A stretch of DNA of 29,601 bases from BA4 sp044376575. Its GTDB lineage: Bacteria; Bacteroidota; Bacteroidia; CAIKAF01. Shown here in pieces: positions 15,637-23,663 of this stretch. Both the position numbers and the translations under genes were made by a program. Every line of letters begins with the position of its first letter. Position 1 is the first letter of the stretch. Under the pieces are notes generated by a model. It worked only from the letters and a program-made list of their open reading frames with translations, ran no database searches and had not been told where the DNA came from. The DNA lies in the NCBI GenBank assembly GCA_044376575.1, contig JBILKR010000022.1, forward strand, positions 1 through 29,601, given 5' to 3'.

Positions 15637-18106
15637 GAAATCTTTTTTTTCAAGGTTCTGGTTCATTGTTTTCATTGTATTTAATACTCCCCTGTTTGCA
15701 TACAAAATTACAGGGAAAGTCACCAATGCAAACAATGAACCCGTTCCTTTTGTCAATGTATTTATAGAAGGTACGTCAAATGGTACCTCTACCAACCTTG
15801 ATGGTGATTTCTTTCTGGAAGTGAAAGAATCAGGAACCTATACAATTATATTCAGATGTATAGGATATCAAACCTTAAAAAAACAAATTCAAGTTACCAA
15901 GCCCTCAGAAAGGATTGAAGTTACATTACTGCCTCAGATAATAGAGATCAACGAATTTGTTGTAAAATCTAACGCTGAAGATCCTGCTTACCCTATTATT
16001 CGCAAAGCACAGCAAAAAAGAAATTTCTATAAAAATCAGGTGTCTTCTTATGCTTGTCGCACGTACATTAAAGGAATGGCTGGATTAAAAAATGTTCCTG
16101 CAAAAATCCTTGGGCAAGATATTCAGATTGAAGGATTAGATTCAACGCGAAGCGGTATCATTTATCTTTCAGAAAGTATATCTGATTTTTATTTCAAAGC
16201 ACCCGACAAGAAAAAAGAAAAAATGATTTCTTCAAAAGTTAGTGGAAGAAGTCAGGGATTTAGCTGGAACAGTGCATCTGAATTCGAGCTTAACTTCTAT
16301 GAGAATAGCATTCCTACTCCCATTACCGACAGAGACATCATCTCTCCCATTGCCGCTGATGCCATGACTTATTATACCTATGAGCTCATAGGCGATTATA
16401 CAGACAATGGAATAAAGGTTTATAAAATTAAAGTTATGCCCAAACTCACGGGCAGTCCATTGCTCAATGGTATGATACATATACAGGATGAAACATGGAG
16501 GATTCATTCATTTGATATGTATATGACAAAAGACAACGGAATTAATTTTATTGATACGCTTACGATGAAGGTAATCTTCAACCCCATTACTTCTGAAATT
16601 TGGATGAAAGGAACACAGCAATTTGATTTTAATTTCAATTTTGCCCTTTTTGGAATAAAAGGACATGGGCATTTTACCGGTGTTTTTAATAATTATGAAT
16701 TGGATAAAAAATATGATGCAGGATTTTTCAATGCAGAAGTATTGACTATCGATGAAAATTCAAATAAAAAAACAGCCATCTATTGGGACAGTATTCGACC
16801 TGTTCAGCTTACAGAGACTGAAACTAAAGATTATTTAATGAAAGACAGTATTGAAGTATTGCGAGAATCAAAACAATACCTTGATTCGTTAGACCGAAAA
16901 GAAAATAAATTCAAGATTATTAATCTAATTCAGGGATATAACTGGACAAGTTCATATCATCAACTCGATCTCAGCTTCTCCTCTCCCATCAGGGAGTTTA
17001 ATTTTAATAGTGTTGAAGGGATTGCCATCAGTCAGAGAATTGAGTTGTCCAAAGGATTCAAAAAGAATAAAAGCAGATTCAGGGTGTATGCTGAAGCTAG
17101 ATATGGGTTCTCAAGCCATCAGTTTTATATGAAGGGAGGAGCAAGACACCGGTTTAATGCTACGAACAGAATGTATGTTTCACTGGATGGGGGATCGTAT
17201 ATTTCACAATTCAACGAATCTGAACCAATCAGCGCTCTTCAGAATACAGTTTATTCCATTTTCTGGGAAGAAAACCACATGAAACTTTTTCAGAAGAATT
17301 ATGCAAAAGCCGGATGGGGTATGGAAGTTATCAATGGTTTATTTATAGAAACCGGAATTGAGTTTGCAAGAAGAAGCCCACTTCTGAACAGTGCTTCACT
17401 TACACCATTTTTTATCAACTGGGATAACAGATCATTTACGTCCAATGATCCGCTTGATCCAACTTCTTCTGCTGATTTTTTTACCGCACATCAAGCATTT
17501 ACAATTCAACTTCATCTCAAATACACTATTGGACAGCAATACATGATGAGGCCACAATTGAAAATAAATTATGAAACGAAATTCCCAACACTACATTTGA
17601 GATATAAAAGAGGAGTTCCGGAAGTTACAAGCAGTATAACTGATTTTGACTTTTTATCATTCGGAATAGAACATAAAATTAATACCGGTATTTTAGGTGA
17701 ATTTGAATATGCTACACAGGCAGGCATATTTATTACTAAAAAGCATTTAGAGTTTATTGATTATCATCATTTCAATACCACAAGAACAATTTTCGCGCAT
17801 AGGTTTGACTTGCAAAGTTTCAGAGCCCTTCCTTACTATCAATTCAGCACAAATGAATATTATGCTGAGTTTCATGCACAGCATCATTTCAAAGGATGGT
17901 TATTTGGTAAAATACCCGGAATTAAGAAACTAAAATGGCAAGAGGTAATAGGATTTCATTTCCTCTACACCCCTACATTAAAAGATTATTATGAATTTAC
18001 TGTAGGCATTGAAAATATATTCAGAATATTTCGTGCAGACTTTGCCGCAGGATTCATGAGGGGATCTGATCCATACTTCAGCGGAAGAATTAAAATAGAT
18101 TTTTAA
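15623..18106 (+). CDS. DUF5686 outer-membrane protein with carboxypeptidase-regulatory-like domain
   Basis: An 827-residue envelope protein. The signal peptide runs MLFYKKSFFSRFWFIVFIVF and ends near LFAYK. Residues about 27-107 are a CarboxypepD_reg-like beta-sandwich (ITGKVTNANNEPVPFVNVFI, then LDGDFFLEV and FRCIGYQTL), the fold found at the N-terminus of TonB-dependent receptors. The rest resembles DUF5686: AEDPAYPIIRKAQQKRNFYK, a soluble part, then many amphipathic strands ending in GRIKIDF with the terminal aromatic residue typical of outer-membrane barrels. There is no TonB plug. The function is unknown; by architecture it sits in the outer membrane. The start is fixed by the signal peptide, since no other Met precedes it, and it overlaps trxA by 14 bases. 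Confidence 0.87.
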   Translation: MLFYKKSFFSRFWFIVFIVFNTPLFAYKITGKVTNANNEPVPFVNVFIEGTSNGTSTNLDGDFFLEVKESGTYTIIFRCIGYQTLKKQIQVTKPSERIEVTLLPQIIEINEFVVKSNAEDPAYPIIRKAQQKRNFYKNQVSSYACRTYIKGMAGLKNVPAKILGQDIQIEGLDSTRSGIIYLSESISDFYFKAPDKKKEKMISSKVSGRSQGFSWNSASEFELNFYENSIPTPITDRDIISPIAADAMTYYTYELIGDYTDNGIKVYKIKVMPKLTGSPLLNGMIHIQDETWRIHSFDMYMTKDNGINFIDTLTMKVIFNPITSEIWMKGTQQFDFNFNFALFGIKGHGHFTGVFNNYELDKKYDAGFFNAEVLTIDENSNKKTAIYWDSIRPVQLTETETKDYLMKDSIEVLRESKQYLDSLDRKENKFKIINLIQGYNWTSSYHQLDLSFSSPIREFNFNSVEGIAISQRIELSKGFKKNKSRFRVYAEARYGFSSHQFYMKGGARHRFNATNRMYVSLDGGSYISQFNESEPISALQNTVYSIFWEENHMKLFQKNYAKAGWGMEVINGLFIETGIEFARRSPLLNSASLTPFFINWDNRSFTSNDPLDPTSSADFFTAHQAFTIQLHLKYTIGQQYMMRPQLKINYETKFPTLHLRYKRGVPEVTSSITDFDFLSFGIEHKINTGILGEFEYATQAGIFITKKHLEFIDYHHFNTTRTIFAHRFDLQSFRALPYYQFSTNEYYAEFHAQHHFKGWLFGKIPGIKKLKWQEVIGFHFLYTPTLKDYYEFTVGIENIFRIFRADFAAGFMRGSDPYFSGRIKIDF

Positions 18107-18112
18107 TAAAAA

Positions 18113-18135
18113 AGGGCAGATGAATCATCTGCCCT
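18113..18135 (-). terminator. Intrinsic terminator for the cupredoxin gene (possibly shared)
   Basis: A perfect 10-bp stem AGGGCAGATG/CATCTGCCCT encloses a 3-base loop AAT. Read on the minus strand it is followed by TTTTTTATTAAAAA, a good U-tract, and lies 22 bases after the stop at 18158. On the plus strand the stem follows the DUF5686 stop but is followed by GGATAAAAAA, so it would work only weakly for that gene. Confidence 0.8.
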
Positions 18136-18157
18136 GGATAAAAAAAATTACTAGAAA

Positions 18158-18766
18158 TTATTTATTAATCAATACTCTTTTGGTCAAAACTGCTTTACCA
18201 GATTTTACTCTAACCATATATACACCATTGGGCATCGAAGTAACATCAACTTTGCGCTGCCCAAAATCAGTGCCGTATTGAATGCTTTGCACTAATTTAC
18301 CAGATATATCTATTAACTCAACAGATTCAACTGTATTTTCATTTTCACTTTGAATGTATAAAGTATTAACAACAGGGTTCGGATACAACAAAACATTAAC
18401 ATTGTTAGTTAAATTCTCTGTATTTAATCCGCTGCTTACAACAGTTATAATACCTTTCATACCCATGGCAGCGTGAGGAGTACACACATAGAAAAAAGTT
18501 CCTGTTGACTGAGGCACCCAAGTTCCACCTCCATAAGGGATATTAAAACCACCATTCGAAGTACTTCCATTTGATCCCCAAGTGGCCTGACTAACTTCAA
18601 CTGCATTATGTGCAGCAGTTATTACAAAATCAACAGTATCACCCAATGTAATGGAAATATTTGAAGGTGTATAAGTGTTACCAGCATTTGCTACGGTATG
18701 ACGAACAGCAAAAACCTGATAAGTTAAAATAAGTGTTAGAGAAAAAGAGAGTAATATTTTTTTCAT
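18158..18766 (-). CDS. T9SS-exported cupredoxin (plastocyanin-like) protein
   Basis: A 202-residue secreted blue-copper-type protein. The signal peptide is MKKILLSFSLTLILTYQVFA. Residues about 21-110 form a cupredoxin domain with a complete type 1 copper site: His53 in AAHNAVEV, Cys95, His98 and Met103 in YVCTPHAAMGMKG. The C-x2-H-x4-M spacing is that of plastocyanin. After a short linker, residues about 125-202 are a T9SS type A sorting domain (LLYPNPVVN, IDISGKLVQ, MPNGVYMVRV, final RVLINK), so it should be exported across the outer membrane and anchored or released. The likely role is extracellular electron transfer or copper binding; no redox partner is adjacent. It lies 47 bases after a lipoprotein gene, with a strong terminator behind it. 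Confidence 0.9.
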   Translation of the reverse strand: MKKILLSFSLTLILTYQVFAVRHTVANAGNTYTPSNISITLGDTVDFVITAAHNAVEVSQATWGSNGSTSNGGFNIPYGGGTWVPQSTGTFFYVCTPHAAMGMKGIITVVSSGLNTENLTNNVNVLLYPNPVVNTLYIQSENENTVESVELIDISGKLVQSIQYGTDFGQRKVDVTSMPNGVYMVRVKSGKAVLTKRVLINK

Positions 18767-18813
18767 AAAATCAATTTAAAATTAAAACGTTAAATTATAA
18801 AAAAGGTTTCATT

Positions 18814-19695
18814 TTATTGTATGTAAGGAATCAAGCCTCTAATTCCCATATCAACAACAGTATCTCCGTCTAATGGTTCATAAAAATTATTATTCCCGTT
18901 TTCTTTCCATTCAAAACTATTATTCACTGAAAGAGAAACTACAATATGAATATCTTCAGTTTCATTTCCCGTAATAACTAATGGAGAAGCAAACTGACCG
19001 GTAACCACGCATGAGCCAGGAGGAATATCAGATTGCCCGAATAATGGATTAGGTACAGTTGTTGCGCCCGGTGGTGCCTGCCCTGTAACTACATAAGGCC
19101 CAACAATCGGAAGATTGGTTTCAAATCCCCAGTATCCTTGCAATCTGTTTCCATTAACAGCCACAGACTGATTATTAATAAAATAATCGGTAATGTATGT
19201 TCTGTATCCGATAAAAGATGAAATTGTACCTGTTCCATCAAATACAACAGGAGTAGTAGGTGGATTTATTCTGTACTTTATATCATATTTCTGATAAGCC
19301 AGAGAAACCCTTAACCAGTCATAATTTCCAGGTTGAATATCCTTTAATGGTATTTCAAAAAATGCTTCTCCTTCTCCAACATTTTTTGCTTGTTGAAAAT
19401 CAATGGCATTATCGCCACCCAACGTAGTTTCAGGAGCATGATACAATATTTCTCCTGCACCAAGAGGAATTATACCTGTTGCAAGCTCAATATAATGAGC
19501 GCCCATCGCCTTAAAACTAGGGTGCTGCGCCCTGTGATTGGATGGCATAACACTGGGTAATCCAATATTATTTAATCTCACCTGAGTGCTGTCGAACTTA
19601 AATGTAAAAATAAGTTTAGGTTCATTTACAGGCTCGTTGCATGCATATCCCAGCAAAATAGCCAATGTGATAATGATAAATAGTTTTGATTTCAT
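18814..19695 (-). CDS. Putative lipoprotein next to the cupredoxin, possibly MbnP-like
   Basis: A 293-residue protein without a firm family. MKSKLFIIITLAILLGYAC is a lipoprotein signal with Cys19, followed by the acidic NEPVNEP, so a surface location is possible. The mature part looks beta-rich, with LIFTFKFDSTQVRL near the start, HYIELATG, ETTLGGDNAIDF, IPLKDIQPGNYDWLRVSL (about 125-142) and a late LQGYWGFET. This layout loosely recalls MbnP-like copper-associated lipoproteins of Bacteroidota, but I could not align it and hold that as a guess. It has its own promoter box (19710-19717) directly behind the terminator of the upstream gene and probably shares an mRNA with the cupredoxin gene. 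Confidence 0.6.
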   Translation of the reverse strand: MKSKLFIIITLAILLGYACNEPVNEPKLIFTFKFDSTQVRLNNIGLPSVMPSNHRAQHPSFKAMGAHYIELATGIIPLGAGEILYHAPETTLGGDNAIDFQQAKNVGEGEAFFEIPLKDIQPGNYDWLRVSLAYQKYDIKYRINPPTTPVVFDGTGTISSFIGYRTYITDYFINNQSVAVNGNRLQGYWGFETNLPIVGPYVVTGQAPPGATTVPNPLFGQSDIPPGSCVVTGQFASPLVITGNETEDIHIVVSLSVNNSFEWKENGNNNFYEPLDGDTVVDMGIRGLIPYIQ

Positions 19696-19709
19696 AGGTA
19701 ATATTTTAT

Positions 19710-19717
19710 CAAAAATA
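19710..19717 (-). promoter_or_regulatory. Promoter -7 box of the lipoprotein-cupredoxin unit (TATTTTTG)
   Basis: On the minus strand TATTTTTG is an exact TAnnTTTG match 14 bases before the lipoprotein ATG. Its T-run is continuous with the U-tract of the terminator just upstream, so one sequence ends one transcript and may begin the next. No TTG lies at the usual -33 distance; the nearest (19732-19730) is within the terminator loop. Confidence 0.4.
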
Positions 19718-19719
19718 AA

Positions 19720-19745
19720 AAAAGGAGACCAATTGGTCTCCTTTT
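19720..19745 (-). terminator. Strong intrinsic terminator for the T9SS PA-domain gene
   Basis: A perfect inverted repeat with arms AAAAGGAGACCAA/TTGGTCTCCTTTT, effectively an 11-bp stem with an AATT loop. On the minus strand it follows the stop at 19766 by 20 bases and runs into TTTTTTTATTTTTG. This is a textbook intrinsic terminator and separates the PA-domain gene from the lipoprotein gene. Confidence 0.88.
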
Positions 19746-19765
19746 CTGTTTATTAAATCAAATGA

Positions 19766-21505
19766 TTATTTATTTACAACAACTTTTACAGTATGTGTAT
19801 TATTTTGTTCAGTTGTAACTCTTACAATATACTGACCGTTGCTAATTCCTTCAACATTTAATTGAACTATAGCACCTTGATGTACATTATTATTTTGAGT
19901 CATCACCACACGACCAGTCAAATCCATCACTTCAATCTGAACATTTCCTTTAATATCATTAAGGGCAATGTTCAACATTTGGTTGGTTGGATTTGGATAT
20001 ACAGTAATTGCATTGGTTGAATTGATATCTTCAGTTCCAAAGAATACTTTGTCATATACTTTAACACCAAATGCAACTGTAGTCTCAGTTCCAAATCCAG
20101 CAGCATAATATGTTCCACCGTCTCCTATAGGTGTAATTGGCTGTAGGTAATAATTCAGGTTTTCATCATAGTCAATTGAGCTGTTAAATCCTAAGAACAC
20201 ATAATCATCAACGGTTTTAACACAAAATAAATAACGCTGATTATCAACTAAAATTACATCGTTCTGAAATGGTGCATATAATATTTCTCCTTGCTCTGCA
20301 TTAGACGCAATGGTGTATGAACCATAAGCAATTCCATTCAAGTTTGTGAAACCAAAATTAGCAGTATCATTTAAATCAGTAAAAGCATCGTTCCATTCAT
20401 ATAATATACTTTCAAAGAAAGTACCGGGGAATGATGAAGAGTCAGCAGCATTTGTTACCGCTGAAAAATAAATACCATCAACAGCTAATCTGCTTGCATT
20501 GGCATCTTTAAAGTGCATACATGCTTCAAAATCTCCGGTAGCAGCATTTGGTCTGGAGTAAGCATTTGCTATCGGCATATTATTTGAATCTAATGGGGCA
20601 TATGCGAATAAGTCATCACTTAATACAAATTTAATAGCAGTACTGTTATCAGCTATAAAATTATCCGGTGCATCAGAAAATGTAGCATATGTTAACTTAT
20701 ACTCACCACCTAAATAAGTTGCCTGAGAAAATGTTGGTAGCATTACAAAATCACTATCACCAGGAGCAAGATTAACTGGAGTACTATACTGTTCATATAA
20801 GGTGTCATTATTAAATTCAATCATTCCTGCCAGTATGACATTGGTTTGTGGTTGATTACCATAATTAAAAACCCATCCTCCCATTGCCACAGAATACTCG
20901 GAGGCTGTCTGAGATGTTAAATATGGGCTTGAAGTAGCTACCGGGCGAATAATGTCTTTTTGTGCAAAGCCGATATCATTTGGATAGTAACCAAATTTAT
21001 TACCGATAAATCCAATTACATTTCCTGCCAAAATTTGTTGTTTTAACAACGCTCCTGATTCCAACGAAATCATAATTACAGGAATTGTAACTGTTGCACC
21101 TGAATCTCCACCCAGCATGCCAAAGGTAGAAACATCACCGGGTGCATTATTAATAATGATAACTCCGATTGCACCTGCATTCTGAGCATTTTTTGCTTTT
21201 GTTCCGAACTGACAAGAACCTCTGTAAACAACTGCAATTTGTCCTGCAATATCATTACCGTTTACTAATGCATTACAACCTAATGAGTCATCGGCAGTAC
21301 CGTCATCAACAAATACAAGTGTGTCTAAAATAGCATTTGCCGGGTTCATTAAATCTTGACTACCCCAACCATCAGCTTGCTGAGCATAGTTTAATGAATA
21401 GTTACCTTGCAGACTTGGAGGATTTTCCACAGCGAAGATAACCTGCGCATTTGAAGCAACCCATCCGGTTGCTAAAAAGCCCATTACAAGTAAAATTCTC
21501 TTCAT
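19766..21505 (-). CDS. T9SS-exported protein with protease-associated (PA) domain
   Basis: A large secreted protein. I prefer the ATG at 21505 (579 residues, MKRILLVMGFLATGWVASNA) because it gives a clean signal peptide; an in-frame ATG at 21532 would put nine residues in front of it. Residues about 50-175 form a PA domain (LVFVDDGTADDSLGCNALV, IAVVYRGSCQFGTKAKNAQ, GAIGVIIINN, VTIPVIMIS). A long beta-rich middle of unknown family follows. The last 80 residues are a T9SS type A sorting domain (ITVYPNPTNQ, VMDLTGRVV, ISNGQYIVRV, KVVVNK). PA domains usually accompany peptidases, but no HExxH or serine-peptidase motif is visible, so an adhesive or substrate-binding role is more likely. Confidence 0.87.
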   Translation of the reverse strand: MKRILLVMGFLATGWVASNAQVIFAVENPPSLQGNYSLNYAQQADGWGSQDLMNPANAILDTLVFVDDGTADDSLGCNALVNGNDIAGQIAVVYRGSCQFGTKAKNAQNAGAIGVIIINNAPGDVSTFGMLGGDSGATVTIPVIMISLESGALLKQQILAGNVIGFIGNKFGYYPNDIGFAQKDIIRPVATSSPYLTSQTASEYSVAMGGWVFNYGNQPQTNVILAGMIEFNNDTLYEQYSTPVNLAPGDSDFVMLPTFSQATYLGGEYKLTYATFSDAPDNFIADNSTAIKFVLSDDLFAYAPLDSNNMPIANAYSRPNAATGDFEACMHFKDANASRLAVDGIYFSAVTNAADSSSFPGTFFESILYEWNDAFTDLNDTANFGFTNLNGIAYGSYTIASNAEQGEILYAPFQNDVILVDNQRYLFCVKTVDDYVFLGFNSSIDYDENLNYYLQPITPIGDGGTYYAAGFGTETTVAFGVKVYDKVFFGTEDINSTNAITVYPNPTNQMLNIALNDIKGNVQIEVMDLTGRVVMTQNNNVHQGAIVQLNVEGISNGQYIVRVTTEQNNTHTVKVVVNK

Positions 21506-21605
21506 ATTACTTTTTTTAATTAATAAATACATTAAATTATGGTTACTAAATTATAAAAAAATATAAAAAAAACAAATCATTTTTCTTAACCACCAATCCT
21601 CTTCT

Positions 21606-23663
21606 ATGAACCCTTTTCCTTCCATTCCATTTCTTCGATTTTGCATACCATATATCATGGGTATAATCATTTATCAATCATTACCAAGTATTTACATATT
21701 CGCCTTTGTTGTTTTAATAACAGTAATTTTCATCATTTACATTACTCCATCTTCAATTTTTGTAGATCACACAACCAATAGAATACTTGGATTGGTCATT
21801 ACATTCTTATGTATGGTTTTAGGAATTATGAATACGCATAAATCGAACATTAAAAAAGATATACAACCTTTAAATGAATATCAAATTCACCTAATTAAAA
21901 TCACAGAAACCCCTTATGAAAAAGGAAAAATATTTAAGGCAAAGGGCAAAATATTACTTTCCATCAATCAGGATGATACTTTAATAGTTTCTGAAGGCAT
22001 AATCATCACAGCTGAAAATAAAGAAAATATTACCCCTTTCAAATATGGTGATGTTATTATGACTAAATCAAAGATTGAAATTCCTTATGGATATCAAAAC
22101 CCACGTCAATTTAATTATCAACAATACTTAGCATCAATAGGAATTAATTACCAAACATATTGCAAAACGGATGATTTCAAGATAATAAGCAATAACAACG
22201 AAAGCTCGTTGGAAAATTTTATAGAAATATCTAGAAAAAAAATATTGATGAGTTTTGAAAGAGCAGGACTTAAAGGTGATGAATATGCTGTTGCAGCTGC
22301 ATTACTTATAGGATACAAAAATGATTTAACTAAGGAAATTAAATCGAACTATTCAGAAGCCGGTGTAATGCATATACTCGCAGTTTCAGGGATGCACGTT
22401 GGTGTTATATATATGTTTATGATAAAAATTCTTTTTTTTCTAAAAAGCCGAAAACAGGAAATATTAAGATTTGTAATTGTATTTATTTTTCTTTGGATTT
22501 ACATTCTTATCACAGGACTATCTCCTTCAGTATTAAGAGCCGGAGTGATGTTTAGTTTCATTAGTATTGGAAATGTGTTTTATAAAAAAACAAACATCAT
22601 TAATATCCTTTTTTTATCTGCATTTATTTTATTATTAATAAATCCAAATAATCTATATGACATAGGATTTCAATTATCTTATCTGGCAGTACTTGGAATC
22701 GTTATTTTTTATAAAAAAATTAAAGACCTTTATTTCAGTAAATATTATGTAGTTAATGAAGCGTGGTCAATTATTGCTGTAAGTATTGCAGCTCAACTCT
22801 TTACTACACCCATCAGTCTATACCATTTCGGTCAGTTTCCATTGTATTTTCTATTAGCTAATTTGATACTTGTTCCATTATCAGGTATAATAATCTATAC
22901 AGGAATTTCTGTGATTGGTATATCATCTACTCCCTATTTAGGTAAAGCAGCAGGATGGTTGTTTCAAAAACAATTATTTCTCATGAATGAAACTACACAT
23001 TTTATTCATGCACTTCCTTATTCATCGATTAAAGGAGTTTATATATCATTCTTTCAATGTTGTATTTTATATATTATCATCACATATTCATATTTGTTTA
23101 TTAAAAATCAAAAAAGATATAATACTATAATTGTTTGTACAGGATTTCTCATTTTTACATTTACACTATTTATTAATGAATGGAATAAAAGAAGACAGAA
23201 ATTACTTGTATTTTATTCGATAAAAAAAGAAGGTGAATTTGATTTGATAAAAGGAAAAAAAGCATATTCGTTAACCGGAAACCATATCAATACAAGAGAA
23301 TATAACCAGTATATTAAAACACATCAGGACTGGCTGGGCGTTTATGAACGAAAATATTTAAATTCTAGAGATACTGTTCATTATTTGAATAATTATTATT
23401 TCCAAATCAACAATAAAAAAGCAGGAATAGTAGATGATTTAATTTTATTACCCCAAAACGATGTTGAACTAGACATGACTTTGATTCAAACAAATACATG
23501 GAAAGCAATTGATAAGATTGATCAGAGAATAAATTCAAATATCTGGATACTTGACGCAGGAATTACTGAATATTCAAGAAAAAAATATATTGAATATTTC
23601 GAATCAAAAAAATATTCATTCATTGACCTAAAACAATCCGGTGCATTTATTTTACATTTGTAA
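21606..23663 (+). CDS. comEC: ComEC/Rec2-family DNA uptake channel
   Basis: Inner-membrane channel that carries single-stranded DNA into the cytoplasm during natural transformation, 685 residues. N-terminal hydrophobic helices and a DUF4131/OB-like region (about 20-190) precede the Competence domain (about 225-490). The latter holds the signature HILAVSGMHVG (256-266), a GLSPSVLRAGVMF segment and QLSYLAVLGI. The C-terminal 160 residues have no metallo-beta-lactamase motif: neither HxHxDH nor the D-x-G-Q-G-D stretch of Bacillus ComEC is present. The ATG at 21606 gives the usual start for the family (MNPFPSIPFLRFCIPYIMG). The propeller gene begins in its stop codon. No other competence gene is in the window, so real competence is not shown. 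Confidence 0.92.
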   Translation: MNPFPSIPFLRFCIPYIMGIIIYQSLPSIYIFAFVVLITVIFIIYITPSSIFVDHTTNRILGLVITFLCMVLGIMNTHKSNIKKDIQPLNEYQIHLIKITETPYEKGKIFKAKGKILLSINQDDTLIVSEGIIITAENKENITPFKYGDVIMTKSKIEIPYGYQNPRQFNYQQYLASIGINYQTYCKTDDFKIISNNNESSLENFIEISRKKILMSFERAGLKGDEYAVAAALLIGYKNDLTKEIKSNYSEAGVMHILAVSGMHVGVIYMFMIKILFFLKSRKQEILRFVIVFIFLWIYILITGLSPSVLRAGVMFSFISIGNVFYKKTNIINILFLSAFILLLINPNNLYDIGFQLSYLAVLGIVIFYKKIKDLYFSKYYVVNEAWSIIAVSIAAQLFTTPISLYHFGQFPLYFLLANLILVPLSGIIIYTGISVIGISSTPYLGKAAGWLFQKQLFLMNETTHFIHALPYSSIKGVYISFFQCCILYIIITYSYLFIKNQKRYNTIIVCTGFLIFTFTLFINEWNKRRQKLLVFYSIKKEGEFDLIKGKKAYSLTGNHINTREYNQYIKTHQDWLGVYERKYLNSRDTVHYLNNYYFQINNKKAGIVDDLILLPQNDVELDMTLIQTNTWKAIDKIDQRINSNIWILDAGITEYSRKKYIEYFESKKYSFIDLKQSGAFILHL

